A stretch of 64,000 bases of DNA from Paranoxybacillus sp035645275 (lineage in GTDB: Bacteria; Bacillota; Bacilli; Bacillales; Anoxybacillaceae): contig DASQMX010000019.1 of NCBI GenBank assembly GCA_035645275.1, positions 1-64,000 on the forward strand, written 5' to 3'. Below the pieces are notes generated by a model. That model was not told where the DNA came from. It was given only the letters and a program-made list of their open reading frames with translations, and made no database searches. A program made the position numbers and the translations under genes. Every line of letters starts with the position of its first letter. Within the stretch, counting starts at the first letter, position 1. Below are positions 42,818 through 53,027 of this stretch, piece after piece.

Positions 42818-43624
42818 ATGCGACTATTAGATGATATAAAAAACTTATTTTTACATAGAAGTTTGATTATGCAATTCATTAAAAGAGAAGTGAGAAGTCG
42901 TTATCAAGGTTCATATCTAGGCATTGTTTGGTCATTTATCACACCACTAATGATGTTAATGATTTATACATTTGTCTTTAGTGTAGTGTTCAAAGCTCGT
43001 TGGGGAACAAGCTCAGGGGATAGTAAAGTGGAATTCGCATTGCTCTTATTTTCAGGACTTATTGTATTTAATATTTTTTCGGAAGTAGTATCTAGAGCTC
43101 CAATGTTAATTACGAGCAATGTTAATTATGTGAAGAAAGTAGTGTTTCCTCTGGAAATATTGCCTATAGTTATTCTTGGTTCTTCTTTATTTCATTTAGG
43201 AATTAATATAGTGATTTTAATTATCGCCATTTTAATTTTTACAGGAAAAATATATTGGACTGTAATCCTGCTTCCTTTAGTGCTGTTACCTATATGTCTA
43301 TTCACATTAGGATTAGGATGGTTTTTAGCATCTTTAGGAGTGTATATTCGAGATATTGGGCAAGTAATGAGTGTAGTTATATCAGCTTTAATGTTTTTAA
43401 GCCCGATTTTTTATCCTATTTCTGCAATACCAAAGGAACTACAATTTTTATATTACATTAACCCGATTAGTTACGTTGTCGAGGACGTAAGACGTGTAAC
43501 TGTTTGGGGACTCCTTCCGCACTGGAATTGGCTCATAACTGGTACGGTATTTGGTATCATTACAACATTACTAGGATTGACATGGTTTAAGAAGACAAGA
43601 GGAGGGTTTGCTGATGTCCTCTGA
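42818..43624 (+). CDS. wzm: ABC-2 polysaccharide export permease Wzm
   Basis: A 268-residue ABC-2 permease with six membrane helices. Family signatures are IKREVRSRYQGSYLGIVWSF, YTFVFSVVFKARWG and SPIFYPISAIPKE. With the ATPase gene that overlaps it, it forms the exporter moving a finished lipid-linked glycan across the membrane. No Wzx flippase is present in the window, so the ABC-dependent route is indicated. Confidence 0.92.
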   Translation: MRLLDDIKNLFLHRSLIMQFIKREVRSRYQGSYLGIVWSFITPLMMLMIYTFVFSVVFKARWGTSSGDSKVEFALLLFSGLIVFNIFSEVVSRAPMLITSNVNYVKKVVFPLEILPIVILGSSLFHLGINIVILIIAILIFTGKIYWTVILLPLVLLPICLFTLGLGWFLASLGVYIRDIGQVMSVVISALMFLSPIFYPISAIPKELQFLYYINPISYVVEDVRRVTVWGLLPHWNWLITGTVFGIITTLLGLTWFKKTRGGFADVL

Positions 43625-44891
43625 TATAGCTATAAAAGTAGAAAATTTGAGTAAGATTTATCAAATATATGATAAACCATTGGATCGTTTAAAACAGAGT
43701 TTATTTCGCGGAAAAAAGCAATATTTTCGTGAATTCAAGGCGTTGGATAATATCTCTTTTGAAATAAAAAAAGGGGAAACTATTGGAATTGTAGGAAAAA
43801 ATGGATCGGGAAAGAGTACGTTGTTACAAATCATCGCAGGTACTTTACAACCCTCTTCTGGTGATATATGGGTAAACGGCAAAGTATCAGCTTTATTAGA
43901 GTTAGGCAGCGGATTTAATCCCGAATTTACTGGTAGAGAGAATGTTTATTTGAGTGGAAATATATTTGGTATTACTGAAGAACAAATGAATGAGAGATTT
44001 AAAAAAATTGTGGAATTTGCAGACATCGGGGATTTTATTGATCAACCAGTAAAAACTTATTCAAGTGGAATGTTTGCTAGGTTGGCTTTTGCTGTAGCTA
44101 TTCATGTTGATCCAGATATTCTAATAGTAGACGAGGCTTTGTCTGTTGGTGACATGGCGTTTCAACTGAAATGCTATAGAAAATTTCAGGAGTTGCAGGA
44201 AGCAGGGAAAACAATTTTATTTGTAACTCATGCGATGGATACAGTTTTAAGATACTGTACTAGGGCGATTTTAATTAATGAAGGAATTAAAATTGTTGAG
44301 GGAGAGCCTAAGTATGTAGTTGATGAGTACAAAAAAATTTTAGCTAAGAGTCAAAGTTATATAAATAGAGAAGAAATATCATCAACAGATGTTGTTAAAC
44401 CTAAGATAAGGTGGAAAGAATATTTTCAGTTGAACAAGGACAAATTAGAATATGGTAATGGAGCAGCAGAAATTTGTGATTATGGCATTTTCGATGAGAA
44501 TGGAGAGCCTTGTACTTTTGTACAGAGTGATGAGTGGGTAGAGATTAAGATGAAAGTTCGTCTCAATGAAGATATACTTAATCCAATATTTGCAATGACT
44601 ATTAAAGATGTCAAAGGTCTAGAGTTAGCAGGAACAAACACAATGATTGAGGATATATTCACCGGTCTTTGCAAAAGGGGGGATGAGTTTACGATAAGTT
44701 TTAAACAGAAACTCAATCTAGCTCCAGGTGTATATACGTTATCTTTGGGATGTACAGGGTTCGAAGGGGGAGAATTAAAAGTTTATCATAGGCTATATGA
44801 TATTTTAGTGTTTAAGGTAAGTGCTAGTCGAAGTATAGTAGGGATTTTTGATTTAAATTCTACAGTAACGGTAAAAAGGATGGAAAGTTAA
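43614..44891 (+). CDS. wzt: ABC exporter ATPase Wzt with carbohydrate-binding tail
   Basis: A 425-residue protein. The ATPase domain (1-~245) has GKNGSGKSTLLQI, the signature YSSGMFARLAFAVA and Walker B ILIVDEALSVGD. Residues ~260-425 form a Wzt_C-type beta-sandwich that in E. coli O9a recognises the capped end of the glycan. ATG 43614 is 7 bases after GGAGGG and overlaps wzm by 11 bases. The presence of this tail implies that a capping enzyme is encoded nearby, and the next two genes fit. Confidence 0.92.
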   Translation: MSSDIAIKVENLSKIYQIYDKPLDRLKQSLFRGKKQYFREFKALDNISFEIKKGETIGIVGKNGSGKSTLLQIIAGTLQPSSGDIWVNGKVSALLELGSGFNPEFTGRENVYLSGNIFGITEEQMNERFKKIVEFADIGDFIDQPVKTYSSGMFARLAFAVAIHVDPDILIVDEALSVGDMAFQLKCYRKFQELQEAGKTILFVTHAMDTVLRYCTRAILINEGIKIVEGEPKYVVDEYKKILAKSQSYINREEISSTDVVKPKIRWKEYFQLNKDKLEYGNGAAEICDYGIFDENGEPCTFVQSDEWVEIKMKVRLNEDILNPIFAMTIKDVKGLELAGTNTMIEDIFTGLCKRGDEFTISFKQKLNLAPGVYTLSLGCTGFEGGELKVYHRLYDILVFKVSASRSIVGIFDLNSTVTVKRMES

Positions 44892-44892
44892 A

Positions 44893-45804
44893 GTGATAAA
44901 AAAAATTGGAAATGTTATTTTGGAAACAAACTACTATTCGGGAATGGATTTGTATTCAGATGGACAAATAGAAGATGAGATTTTGGAAATTGTAAAAAAT
45001 AGAAATGAATTTACTGATATTATTGCGTCTGACAATCGTTGGCCTATACTTTATCACTTGTCACCAGAGAGGCATAATTTATTAGAATGGATGGATTTTA
45101 GGGGGAAAAAGGTATTAGAAATAGGTGCTGGATGTGGGGCTATTACTACTTTGCTTGTAGATAAAGCAGAAAAGGTAGTAGCTACGGAACTATCTTTGAA
45201 AAGAGCGGAGATTACGGCATATAGATGCAAAAAATACTCAAATTTAAGAATTATAGTTGGCGATTTTAATGATATTAAATTTAGTGAAAAGTTCGATGTC
45301 ATTACTGTGATAGGTGTTCTTGAATATGCAGGGATTTATTCCAATGATATAAATGCTTATGAGAGTTTCCTAAAGAAAGTTTATGAATGTCTAAACCCTA
45401 ATGGTACAATTGTTGTAGCTATCGAAAACAAGTTTGGATTGAAGTATTGGGCTGGTGCCAGGGAAGACCATACTGGGCTCATGTTCGATGGATTGCAAAA
45501 TTACTATGTTTCAAAAAGTAACATTAAGACTTTTAGTAGAAAGGAATTGGAAAAATTATTAAATTTGTCGGGGTTTCGTAATCATAGATTTTATTATCCA
45601 TATCCAGACTATAAGTTACCTAAACAAATCTTCTCAGATGACTTTTTACCTTCAATTGGACAAATAATTGGAAACACGCCGAATTATGATAACGATCGTT
45701 TTCAATTATTTGATGAACAGCTTGTTATTGATAATATTATTGACAATAATGTTTTTCCTTTCTTTTCAAATTCTTTTCTCATTACTGCAGAAAGGATTGA
45801 CTAG
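44893..45804 (+). CDS. SAM-dependent methyltransferase, probable glycan cap
   Basis: A 303-residue class I methyltransferase. Motif I is VLEIGAGCGAITTLLV, the acidic loop is VVATELSLKRAE, and VITVIGVLEYAG and NPNGTIVVAIENKFGLKYW follow. The last matches the large SAM-methyltransferases fused to kinases or glycosyltransferases in O-antigen and S-layer loci. It starts at a GTG one base after the wzt stop. The S-layer rhamnan of G. stearothermophilus ends in an O-methylated sugar, so a capping role is inferred. Confidence 0.8.
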   Translation: MIKKIGNVILETNYYSGMDLYSDGQIEDEILEIVKNRNEFTDIIASDNRWPILYHLSPERHNLLEWMDFRGKKVLEIGAGCGAITTLLVDKAEKVVATELSLKRAEITAYRCKKYSNLRIIVGDFNDIKFSEKFDVITVIGVLEYAGIYSNDINAYESFLKKVYECLNPNGTIVVAIENKFGLKYWAGAREDHTGLMFDGLQNYYVSKSNIKTFSRKELEKLLNLSGFRNHRFYYPYPDYKLPKQIFSDDFLPSIGQIIGNTPNYDNDRFQLFDEQLVIDNIIDNNVFPFFSNSFLITAERID

Positions 45805-45805
45805 T

Positions 45806-46852
45806 TTGCAAGTCATATATTGTAAATATAACCGTGAAAGATTACCAAGTTATCAAATAGAGACGTTAATTTATATTTTAAATAAAAAAAGATATGTAAG
45901 AAAAAGAGCATTGAATATAGAGGCTAGAAAACATATAAATCAAATTTATTATAATTCCAAGTTAATTAGTAATACATATAACCATATCATCGTACCTTAT
46001 TGTGAGATAAAAGAAGACTCGGTGGTAATAGAATATAGAGAAGAAAAAACTTTTGAAAGTTATTTATTGGAGGCAGTTTTAAAGAATAATAAGAATTTAT
46101 TTCTGAAGAGGTTATTGGAATTCTATCAATTCCTTGAATCTTTAGAGCCAAATTTGCAAGAAGATTTTATTCCGTGTAAAGAATTTATAAATATTTTTGG
46201 TGATATAGGATTAATTAAGAATGTCAAATGTCTTAGGATTTCAAATATAGATTTAATTTTTGAAAATATATTAATTTCTCAAAAAAGAGAATTTATAGTC
46301 ATTGATTGTGAATGGGTTTTTATGTTTAATATTCCGATTCTGTATACGCTATGGAGGGCATTAAACATTTTTTTTCAAAAATATCATCAATATTTAAGAA
46401 ACTTCATTGAATACGAGGAAGTTCTTAATTATGTTGGAATTTACAAAGATTTAGAAAACAAATTTATAGTGATGGAAAATAATTTTTTAGAAACAGTTTT
46501 TGGTCAAGAAAAAAAATATGTGGCTTTCTTGAATTATCTAAAACCGATTAATACTATAGATAGTTTAATAAGTTATGCTGAAAATAAGGAAAAAGAATTG
46601 AGTATTTTGAATAAAGAGTATTCGGGATTAAAACTCTTATTGGAAAATCAACAAAAGGAGTATGAACTAAAAATAAAGGAGTTAGAAAATTATATTGAGC
46701 AAAAAGAAAGAATTATAGCTGTCCTTTCGCAGCTAAATGACGAAATGAAATTTTCTACTTCTTGGAGAATAACAAAACCTTTTAGAATAGCAGGGGAAAT
46801 ATCGAGAAAAATTCTCAATAGACTGGGAAGAAAATATAAAAGAGAACTTTAA
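45806..46852 (+). CDS. kinase-like protein with coiled-coil tail, WbdD-like
   Basis: About 348 residues, starting at a TTG one base after the methyltransferase stop, with AAAGGA 9 bases before. The centre has NIDLIFENILI and FIVIDCEWVF, which fit the DxxxxN and IDxE catalytic pattern of aminoglycoside-kinase-like folds. Residues ~260-310 form a coiled coil (EYELKIKELENYIEQKERI), and the end has a basic amphipathic segment (SWRITKPFRIAGE). Methyltransferase, kinase and coiled coil in this order mirror E. coli WbdD, the O-antigen chain terminator. The kinase assignment is tentative. Confidence 0.55.
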   Translation: MQVIYCKYNRERLPSYQIETLIYILNKKRYVRKRALNIEARKHINQIYYNSKLISNTYNHIIVPYCEIKEDSVVIEYREEKTFESYLLEAVLKNNKNLFLKRLLEFYQFLESLEPNLQEDFIPCKEFINIFGDIGLIKNVKCLRISNIDLIFENILISQKREFIVIDCEWVFMFNIPILYTLWRALNIFFQKYHQYLRNFIEYEEVLNYVGIYKDLENKFIVMENNFLETVFGQEKKYVAFLNYLKPINTIDSLISYAENKEKELSILNKEYSGLKLLLENQQKEYELKIKELENYIEQKERIIAVLSQLNDEMKFSTSWRITKPFRIAGEISRKILNRLGRKYKREL

Positions 46853-48115
46853 TAAAAAATACAATTTAGAGGCAAATTAAGAAGCAAAGTCACTTTAATC
46901 TATCATAGAGATATAAAAGATATGTATTCTTTTTTCCAAACATCCTCTAGTGTGTATATGAAGCTCTAGAGCACCAGAAAAGTGCAGATTTAACTTGAAT
47001 GGTTACGGCAAAGTTAAACTGTTGGAGTTTTTGGATCCTTTTTGTATGATACTCCTTTCGATGCTTTTTGTGGTAATCCGGATTTAGCTCTTGATATGTC
47101 TCCTTACGTTATTAGATGTGTTAGACAATAATTAAAATTATGATAAAAAATGTTTCTCCTTTCAGTTAACCGAGAGTTTTATTCGTTGATAATGAATAAA
47201 GAGCATTCATCAATGGGATTTTCAAGCCAGTATGCTTCGTTTCAGGTGAGTATGAAGAAACGGGAGAACTATTACTCATATGTAAATATATCTTTAGAAA
47301 AAACAGTTTTATTTCAAATTTTTATAATCAGACGGTTAGTCTTCTATAAATAAAGAAGTGCTCAATGCAAAATAGAAATGATTCTAACGCAATCTTGTAG
47401 ATATGTGGTTGCTAATTGAGAAAACCAGTATATAACTGCGACAGTCAAACAAAAATAAACAGAACTTGATTGAATAATATAAACATTTTTTAATCAGTTA
47501 TGAATGTGTACTCGTGTGCATTGGAACACATGATAGTCTCGTTTAACTCTGCTGATTCTTCTTGTTTTAGCTAACTTTTAAGTAAATATTTTGTACACAG
47601 AGGCTTCATGTTAAGTCACAAAGTATACAATGGAATTTTATAGAAATGTGTTTTATTTATTAATTAGCAAAGTGTCCAATTTTGTTCGATGATTACAATG
47701 ACATCCTGGATGAACGAGATTCTTAAATTTTAATTCTCAAGTATCTTGTTTTCCGCCATAAAAGCGTAAGAACCAATGTAATCTTGCATAATACAAGGGG
47801 AATGTAGTACTTACTGCAATGCAACATGCAAATGTTGTTCATAATGTTGGACAAAGTCTTTATTTATCATATCATGCTTAGTGTTAGAATCATTTTTATA
47901 GATTGATTTATCTAATTCCTTGATATGAATTGGAATCTAGATAAATGAATGTGAAAGTATATGAAAGGCAGTCATCACTAATCGGTTTCATTACCACATC
48001 AAGTAACTATTCAACTTTTTCATGCGAAAATATCCTAAACAAATATTGTAGGAATTTCGAATATGCGTATGTCGTATCCTTCAGTTGAAGATATAAAGGA
48101 TAAGTTATGAGGTGA
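46853..48115. other. degraded intergenic region inside the glycosylation cluster
   Basis: There is no intact gene over 1.26 kb. At 47018-47131 a coding-like stretch reads GVFGSFLYDTPFDAF then CGNPDLALDMSPYVIR before a stop, and 47150-47353 has another short frame; both look like pieces of a lost gene. An inverted repeat at about 47908-47945 pairs ATTTATCTA and ATTCC with GGAAT and TAGATAAAT. At 47712, ATGAACGAGATTCTT also occurs at 28758, perhaps a trace of a shared mobile element. Confidence 0.45.
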
Positions 48116-48124
48116 ATGATTAAA

Positions 48125-50455
48125 ATGGTACCCAGTTGCGATATAATCATCCCGGTTTATAATGCGGTAAACGAATTAAAAGAATGTGTTGACTCTATTC
48201 TAAAATATACAGATGAAGTGAACTATAGGATTATTATTGTAAATGATTGTAGTCCAGATCCAGAGATCAAAAATTATCTCAACACTCTTATAGATCATGA
48301 AAAAATATTAGTGATAGAGAATGAGAAAAATTTGGGGTTTGTTGGTACTGTAAATGTAGGAATGAGAATATCCAAAAATGATGTAGTTTTACTAAATAGT
48401 GATACAGTAGTAACCGATGGTTGGTTAAAGAAGATTATCAATGCAGCTTATATGGATGAAAATATAGCAACAGTTACACCGTTGACAAACAATGGAACTA
48501 TTTGTTCAGTACCTAATTTTAATGAAGATAACGAAATTCCACATGGCTTTTCAATAGATTCGTTTGCTCAATTTATTGAAAAAACTTCGTTGAATTTATT
48601 TCCAGAGATTCCTACTGCTGTTGGTTTTTGTATGTTTATTAAGAGAAAAATTTTAGACGAAGTTGGTTTATTTGATGAAGAAACCTTTGGTAAAGGTTAT
48701 GGTGAGGAAAATGATTTTTGTTGCAGAGTTATTGAACATGGTTATAGAAATATTTTAGCGGATAATGTATTTATTTATCATAAAGGATCAATGTCTTTTC
48801 AAGGCGAAAAGCTAAAACTAATGCAAGATAACGGAAAAAAACTAAATGAAAAATATCCTTACTATGACAGAATGGTTGCAAATTTTATAAAAGAAAATCC
48901 TTTAAAAAAGATTCATGAGAACATTCAATATAGAATGGAAGAATACAGAAACGAAACGGATGGAAATATTCTTTTTATTATGCATAACTTTTTTGATGAG
49001 GCTTATAACCACTCTATTGGTGGAACAGAATTTCATGTTAAGGATATTATTCAAAATATACAGAATTACAATGCCTATGTTTTATGCGGTAACATGAAAG
49101 AGTTAATTTTAAAACATTTTTATTTAGGAGAGTTAAAAACGACTTATCATTTTAAATTAAAAGAACCTATTAGCCTAACTCATTTTCGAAATAAATGTTA
49201 TGCTGAAATCCTTGAAAAAATTATAACATCATTTAATATAGACCTAGTTCATATCCATCATTTAAAACAGCATACATTTGATGTTCCATTTGTGGCTAAG
49301 AAGTTAGGAATAAAAGTTATTTTTACTCTACATGATTATTATTTGTTTTGCCCAAAAACAAATTTACTAGATGAAAATTATGAACATTGTATTGATTTAA
49401 GAAGTGAACAAAAGTGTAGAAATTGTCTAAGAAAAGCTTATGATTTTTATACACCGTTTATTAATAAATGGAAACAACATGTTGAAGAATTGATTGAACA
49501 AGTTGACCTATTTATATGCCCTTCTAAATCAACAGAGGAGTTGTTTATAAGAGAGTTCGGTCAAAAAATTGAAAATAAAATTACAACCATAGAACATGGG
49601 ATTGAAGAAATAAAAGATAATTACTCAAAGCGTCAAAGAAAAATCAGAGTCGAACAAAAAAATCCATCTTACAAAATTGGTTTTTTAGGGGGACTGTCCC
49701 CTGTTAAAGGAAGTAATGTTATATATGAAGTAATTACTTCTTATCCCCAAAAAACTGTAGAATGGCACCTTATTGGAGAATTAGGAGACCCGAAACTTAC
49801 TTTGTTAAATCAGGTTAATGTGGTTAAGCATGGAAAGTATAAAAGAGAAAGTGTTCAGGAAATTTTGGAAAGCATAGGTTTAGATTTGATATGTTTCTTC
49901 TCGCAATGTCCGGAAACATATTCTTATACGCTCTCTGAAGCCTGGAGAAGCAATATACCAGTTTTAGTTACCCCTGTTGGTGCATTGAAAGAGAGGGTAG
50001 AAAAAAATGGGGGTGGATGGGTTGCTGAAGGCATGGACTCTAATTCAATAATGAAGAAATTGGATGAAATTATGAATAGTACTGTGGAAGATCGGGAAAA
50101 AGTAAAGGATAATATCCGAAAATTTAGATATAGAACTAAAAAGGAAATGATGGAAGATTATATTCAATTATATAAAAAATTCCTAAATGAAAAAGAAAAA
50201 ACTACTCTTCAAAGTAACCATAAAAAGTTTACTAATGAAGAAATATATTTAGCTGCTAAATATTTCAAACCAATCTCTGAAGATATGTCTGTTCTCCAAT
50301 ACAATAATAAAATTCATGAACTTCAGATGGAACTAAATCGTATAAAAAATACTATAGGTTGGAAAATACTTGATCATCTTAGAATAAATTATCCACAGTT
50401 CATTGAAGCAACTAAAAGAGTGATTTATTTGGCTTTAAAAATGAGAAAATCTTAG
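48125..50455 (+). CDS. two-domain glycosyltransferase (GT2 plus GT4)
   Basis: A 776-residue fusion. Residues 1-~260 are a GT2 domain (CDIIIPVYNAV, VVLLNSDTVV, GYGEENDFCCRVIEHG). Residues ~290-700 are a GT4 domain (NHSIGGTEFHVKDI, VHIHHLKQHTFDVPF, LGGLSPVKGS, CPETYSYTLSEAWRS). A helical C-terminus ends the protein. Such fusions add two different linkages of a repeating unit. ATG 48125 is preferred because GAGGTG lies 10 bases upstream; ATG 48116 is too close. It is separated from both neighbours by non-coding DNA and may have its own promoter. Confidence 0.85.
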   Translation: MVPSCDIIIPVYNAVNELKECVDSILKYTDEVNYRIIIVNDCSPDPEIKNYLNTLIDHEKILVIENEKNLGFVGTVNVGMRISKNDVVLLNSDTVVTDGWLKKIINAAYMDENIATVTPLTNNGTICSVPNFNEDNEIPHGFSIDSFAQFIEKTSLNLFPEIPTAVGFCMFIKRKILDEVGLFDEETFGKGYGEENDFCCRVIEHGYRNILADNVFIYHKGSMSFQGEKLKLMQDNGKKLNEKYPYYDRMVANFIKENPLKKIHENIQYRMEEYRNETDGNILFIMHNFFDEAYNHSIGGTEFHVKDIIQNIQNYNAYVLCGNMKELILKHFYLGELKTTYHFKLKEPISLTHFRNKCYAEILEKIITSFNIDLVHIHHLKQHTFDVPFVAKKLGIKVIFTLHDYYLFCPKTNLLDENYEHCIDLRSEQKCRNCLRKAYDFYTPFINKWKQHVEELIEQVDLFICPSKSTEELFIREFGQKIENKITTIEHGIEEIKDNYSKRQRKIRVEQKNPSYKIGFLGGLSPVKGSNVIYEVITSYPQKTVEWHLIGELGDPKLTLLNQVNVVKHGKYKRESVQEILESIGLDLICFFSQCPETYSYTLSEAWRSNIPVLVTPVGALKERVEKNGGGWVAEGMDSNSIMKKLDEIMNSTVEDREKVKDNIRKFRYRTKKEMMEDYIQLYKKFLNEKEKTTLQSNHKKFTNEEIYLAAKYFKPISEDMSVLQYNNKIHELQMELNRIKNTIGWKILDHLRINYPQFIEATKRVIYLALKMRKS

Positions 50456-50553
50456 ACTTAAATTATTATATCCATTTGTTATCTTAAGATTTAAATATTA
50501 TTACTATTTTTTGTGATTTGAAAGTTGGTATTAGATAGAGGAGAAAACAAGAC

Positions 50554-51453
50554 ATGAAAGGAATCATTTTAGCTGGCGGCAGCGGCACACGCCTATATCC
50601 TTTGACCAAGGCAATATCGAAGCAATTATTACCTATATATGATAAACCAATGATTTATTATCCTTTATCCATTCTCATGCTTGCGGGCATTCGAGATATT
50701 CTGATCATATCCACTCCAGAGGACATTCCGCGCTTTAAACAGCTTCTCGGTGATGGAAGTGATTTAGGCATCTCTTTATCCTACGCTGTTCAACCATCGC
50801 CTGATGGATTGGCACAAGCGTTTATTATTGGAGAAGAGTTTATTGGTAATGATAATGTGGCTCTTATTCTTGGAGATAATATTTTTTACGGCCATGGATT
50901 TACGGCGATGTTGGAGCGAGCGGCATCCAGAAAGCATGGAGCGACTATATTTGGTTACAATGTAAAAGATCCTGAACGTTTTGGTGTAGTAGAATTCGAC
51001 AAGAACGGTAAAGTTATTTCTATTGAAGAGAAGCCGGAAAAGCCTAAGTCTACCTATGCGGTGACGGGTTTATATTTCTATGATAATCGTGTTATTGACA
51101 TCGCTAAGTCGCTCAAGCCTTCTGCTCGTGGAGAACTTGAAATTACGGATGTAAATAAGGCGTATTTAGAATTCGGAGAGCTTCATGTTGAATTGCTTGG
51201 GCGCGGTTTTGCTTGGTTGGATACAGGGACACACGAATCATTATTGGAGGCTTCGCTTTTTATTGAAACGATTGAGAAAAGGCAAAGTTTAAAGGTGGCG
51301 TGTTTAGAAGAGATTGCGTATCGTAAAGGTTACATTTCGAGAGAGCAGCTGCTAAAATTAGCCGAGCCTTTGAAGAAAAATGGTTACGGGCAATATTTGC
51401 TTAATATTGCCAATCGGGTTAGTAAAGAAGGTGAGTTAGTTGAAAATTATTGA
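50554..51453 (+). CDS. rmlA: glucose-1-phosphate thymidylyltransferase RmlA
   Basis: A 299-residue enzyme making dTDP-glucose from glucose 1-phosphate and dTTP, first step of dTDP-L-rhamnose synthesis. Seen are LAGGSGTRLYPLTKAISK, QPSPDGLAQAF, ALILGDNIFYGHG and FAWLDTGTHESL. Length is standard. GAGGAG precedes the ATG. The 3' end overlaps rmlC by 14 bases, starting a compact rmlACBD operon. Confidence 0.97.
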   Translation: MKGIILAGGSGTRLYPLTKAISKQLLPIYDKPMIYYPLSILMLAGIRDILIISTPEDIPRFKQLLGDGSDLGISLSYAVQPSPDGLAQAFIIGEEFIGNDNVALILGDNIFYGHGFTAMLERAASRKHGATIFGYNVKDPERFGVVEFDKNGKVISIEEKPEKPKSTYAVTGLYFYDNRVIDIAKSLKPSARGELEITDVNKAYLEFGELHVELLGRGFAWLDTGTHESLLEASLFIETIEKRQSLKVACLEEIAYRKGYISREQLLKLAEPLKKNGYGQYLLNIANRVSKEGELVENY

Positions 51454-51991
51454 AACAAGATTTAAAGATGCTTTTCTTATAGAGCCTAAAGTGTTTGGTG
51501 ACCATCGCGGGTTCTTTATGGAAAGTTACAATGATAAAGTTTTCAAAGAATTAGGATTCAATTACGAGTTTGTTCAAGACAATCATTCTTTATCTGTGGA
51601 AGTCGGAACTTTAAGAGGTCTTCATTATCAATTAGAGCCTTATGCTCAAACGAAGTTAGTTCGGGTGATTCGAGGAGCCATTTATGATGTGATTGTTGAT
51701 ATTCGTAAAGGGTCCCCAACCTATGGCGAATGGCAAGGATTTATTTTAAGCGAAGGGAATAAGCGACAGTTGTTAGTTCCAAAGGGCTTTGCTCATGGGT
51801 TTTGTACGATTGTGCCAAATACAGAAGTGTTATATAAGGTAGACAATTATTATTCACCGGAGCATGATCGAGGAATTTGCTGGAACGATCCAGATTTAAA
51901 TATTGATTGGCCGACTAATTCTCCTATTTTGTCTGAAAAAGACAGTAAGCATCCTAGGTTGGCAGAAGCAGAAAATAATTTCACTTATTAA
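51440..51991 (+). CDS. rmlC: dTDP-4-dehydrorhamnose 3,5-epimerase RmlC
   Basis: A 183-residue cupin epimerase acting on dTDP-4-keto-6-deoxyglucose. Seen are GDHRGFFMESYN, the catalytic His region TLRGLHYQLEPYAQTK, DIRKGSPTYGEW and PKGFAHGFC. It starts at a TTG after GAAGGTGAG, within the rmlA 3' end, so it is translationally coupled. Confidence 0.96.
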   Translation: MKIIETRFKDAFLIEPKVFGDHRGFFMESYNDKVFKELGFNYEFVQDNHSLSVEVGTLRGLHYQLEPYAQTKLVRVIRGAIYDVIVDIRKGSPTYGEWQGFILSEGNKRQLLVPKGFAHGFCTIVPNTEVLYKVDNYYSPEHDRGICWNDPDLNIDWPTNSPILSEKDSKHPRLAEAENNFTY

Positions 51992-52007
51992 GGGAAGGAT
52001 ATACAGG

Positions 52008-53027
52008 ATGAAAGTATTGATTACAGGTGGAGCAGGTTTTATTGGCAGTAATTTTGTCAATTACATGGTTCGAAAATATCCAAGCTATCAGATTATTAAT
52101 CTAGATGCACTTACATATGCCGGGAATTTGGAAAATGTCAAAGAGGTTGAGAATAAACCGAATTATCGCTTTGTGAAAGGTGATATTACTGATAGGGATT
52201 TGATTGAGTCACTGTTTTCAGAAGGTATAGACGTGGTTGTGAATTTTGCGGCTGAGTCGCATGTAGACCGCAGCATTGCTGATCCGGGGATTTTTGTAAA
52301 AACCAATATTCAAGGTACACAAGTGTTGCTTGATGCAGCGAAAAAGTATAGTGTGAAAAAATATATACAGATTTCTACTGACGAAGTATATGGAACATTA
52401 GGAGAAACGGGGTATTTTACAGAAACAACACCTTTAGCTCCAAATAGTCCATACAGTGCAAGCAAAGCTGGGGCGGATCTTTTAGTGCGGGCTTATCATG
52501 AAACATATGGATTGCCAGTTAATATTACAAGATGCTCTAACAACTATGGTCCTTATCATTTTCCAGAAAAATTAATTCCATTGATGATTATTAATGCTTT
52601 AAATGATCGACCTCTTCCTGTTTACGGCGATGGTTTAAATGTTCGTGACTGGCTTCATGTGGAAGATCATTGTTCGGCAATTGATTTAGTGTTACATCAT
52701 GGGCGAAACGGAGAAGTATACAATATTGGCGGCAATAATGAACGGACGAATATAGAAGTAGTAAAGGCTATTTTACGATATTTAAACAAACCTGAATCGT
52801 TGATTACATTTGTTGAAGACCGTCTTGGTCACGATCGACGTTATGCCATTGATGCGACGAAAATCCGCGAAGAATTAGGATGGCAGCCGAAATATACGTT
52901 TGAAGAGGGATTAAAGAAAACGATTGACTGGTATTTAGAAAATCGCTCTTGGTGGGAAAACATTTTATCAGGTGAATACAAAGAATATTATGAAAGACAA
53001 TATGGACAGAAGTTAGGGAGATCATAA
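52008..53027 (+). CDS. rmlB: dTDP-glucose 4,6-dehydratase RmlB
   Basis: A 339-residue short-chain dehydrogenase-fold dehydratase converting dTDP-glucose to the 4-keto-6-deoxy sugar. Seen are ITGGAGFIGSNFVNYM, AAESHVDRSI, STDEVYGTLG and the active-site YSASKAGAD. AAGGGAAGG precedes ATG 52008; the longer in-frame extension from 51903 overlaps rmlC and is not used. TAATG couples it to rmlD. Confidence 0.97.
   Translation: MKVLITGGAGFIGSNFVNYMVRKYPSYQIINLDALTYAGNLENVKEVENKPNYRFVKGDITDRDLIESLFSEGIDVVVNFAAESHVDRSIADPGIFVKTNIQGTQVLLDAAKKYSVKKYIQISTDEVYGTLGETGYFTETTPLAPNSPYSASKAGADLLVRAYHETYGLPVNITRCSNNYGPYHFPEKLIPLMIINALNDRPLPVYGDGLNVRDWLHVEDHCSAIDLVLHHGRNGEVYNIGGNNERTNIEVVKAILRYLNKPESLITFVEDRLGHDRRYAIDATKIREELGWQPKYTFEEGLKKTIDWYLENRSWWENILSGEYKEYYERQYGQKLGRS

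Noticed and set aside
47150..47353. 67-codon frame in the cluster gap as a real gene
   Set aside because: No recognisable family, no ribosome site, and it lies among decayed fragments.
28756..47725. Shared ATGAACGAGATTCTT at 28758 and 47712 as a named repeat
   Set aside because: Only about 15 bases match at two places; too short to call an element.
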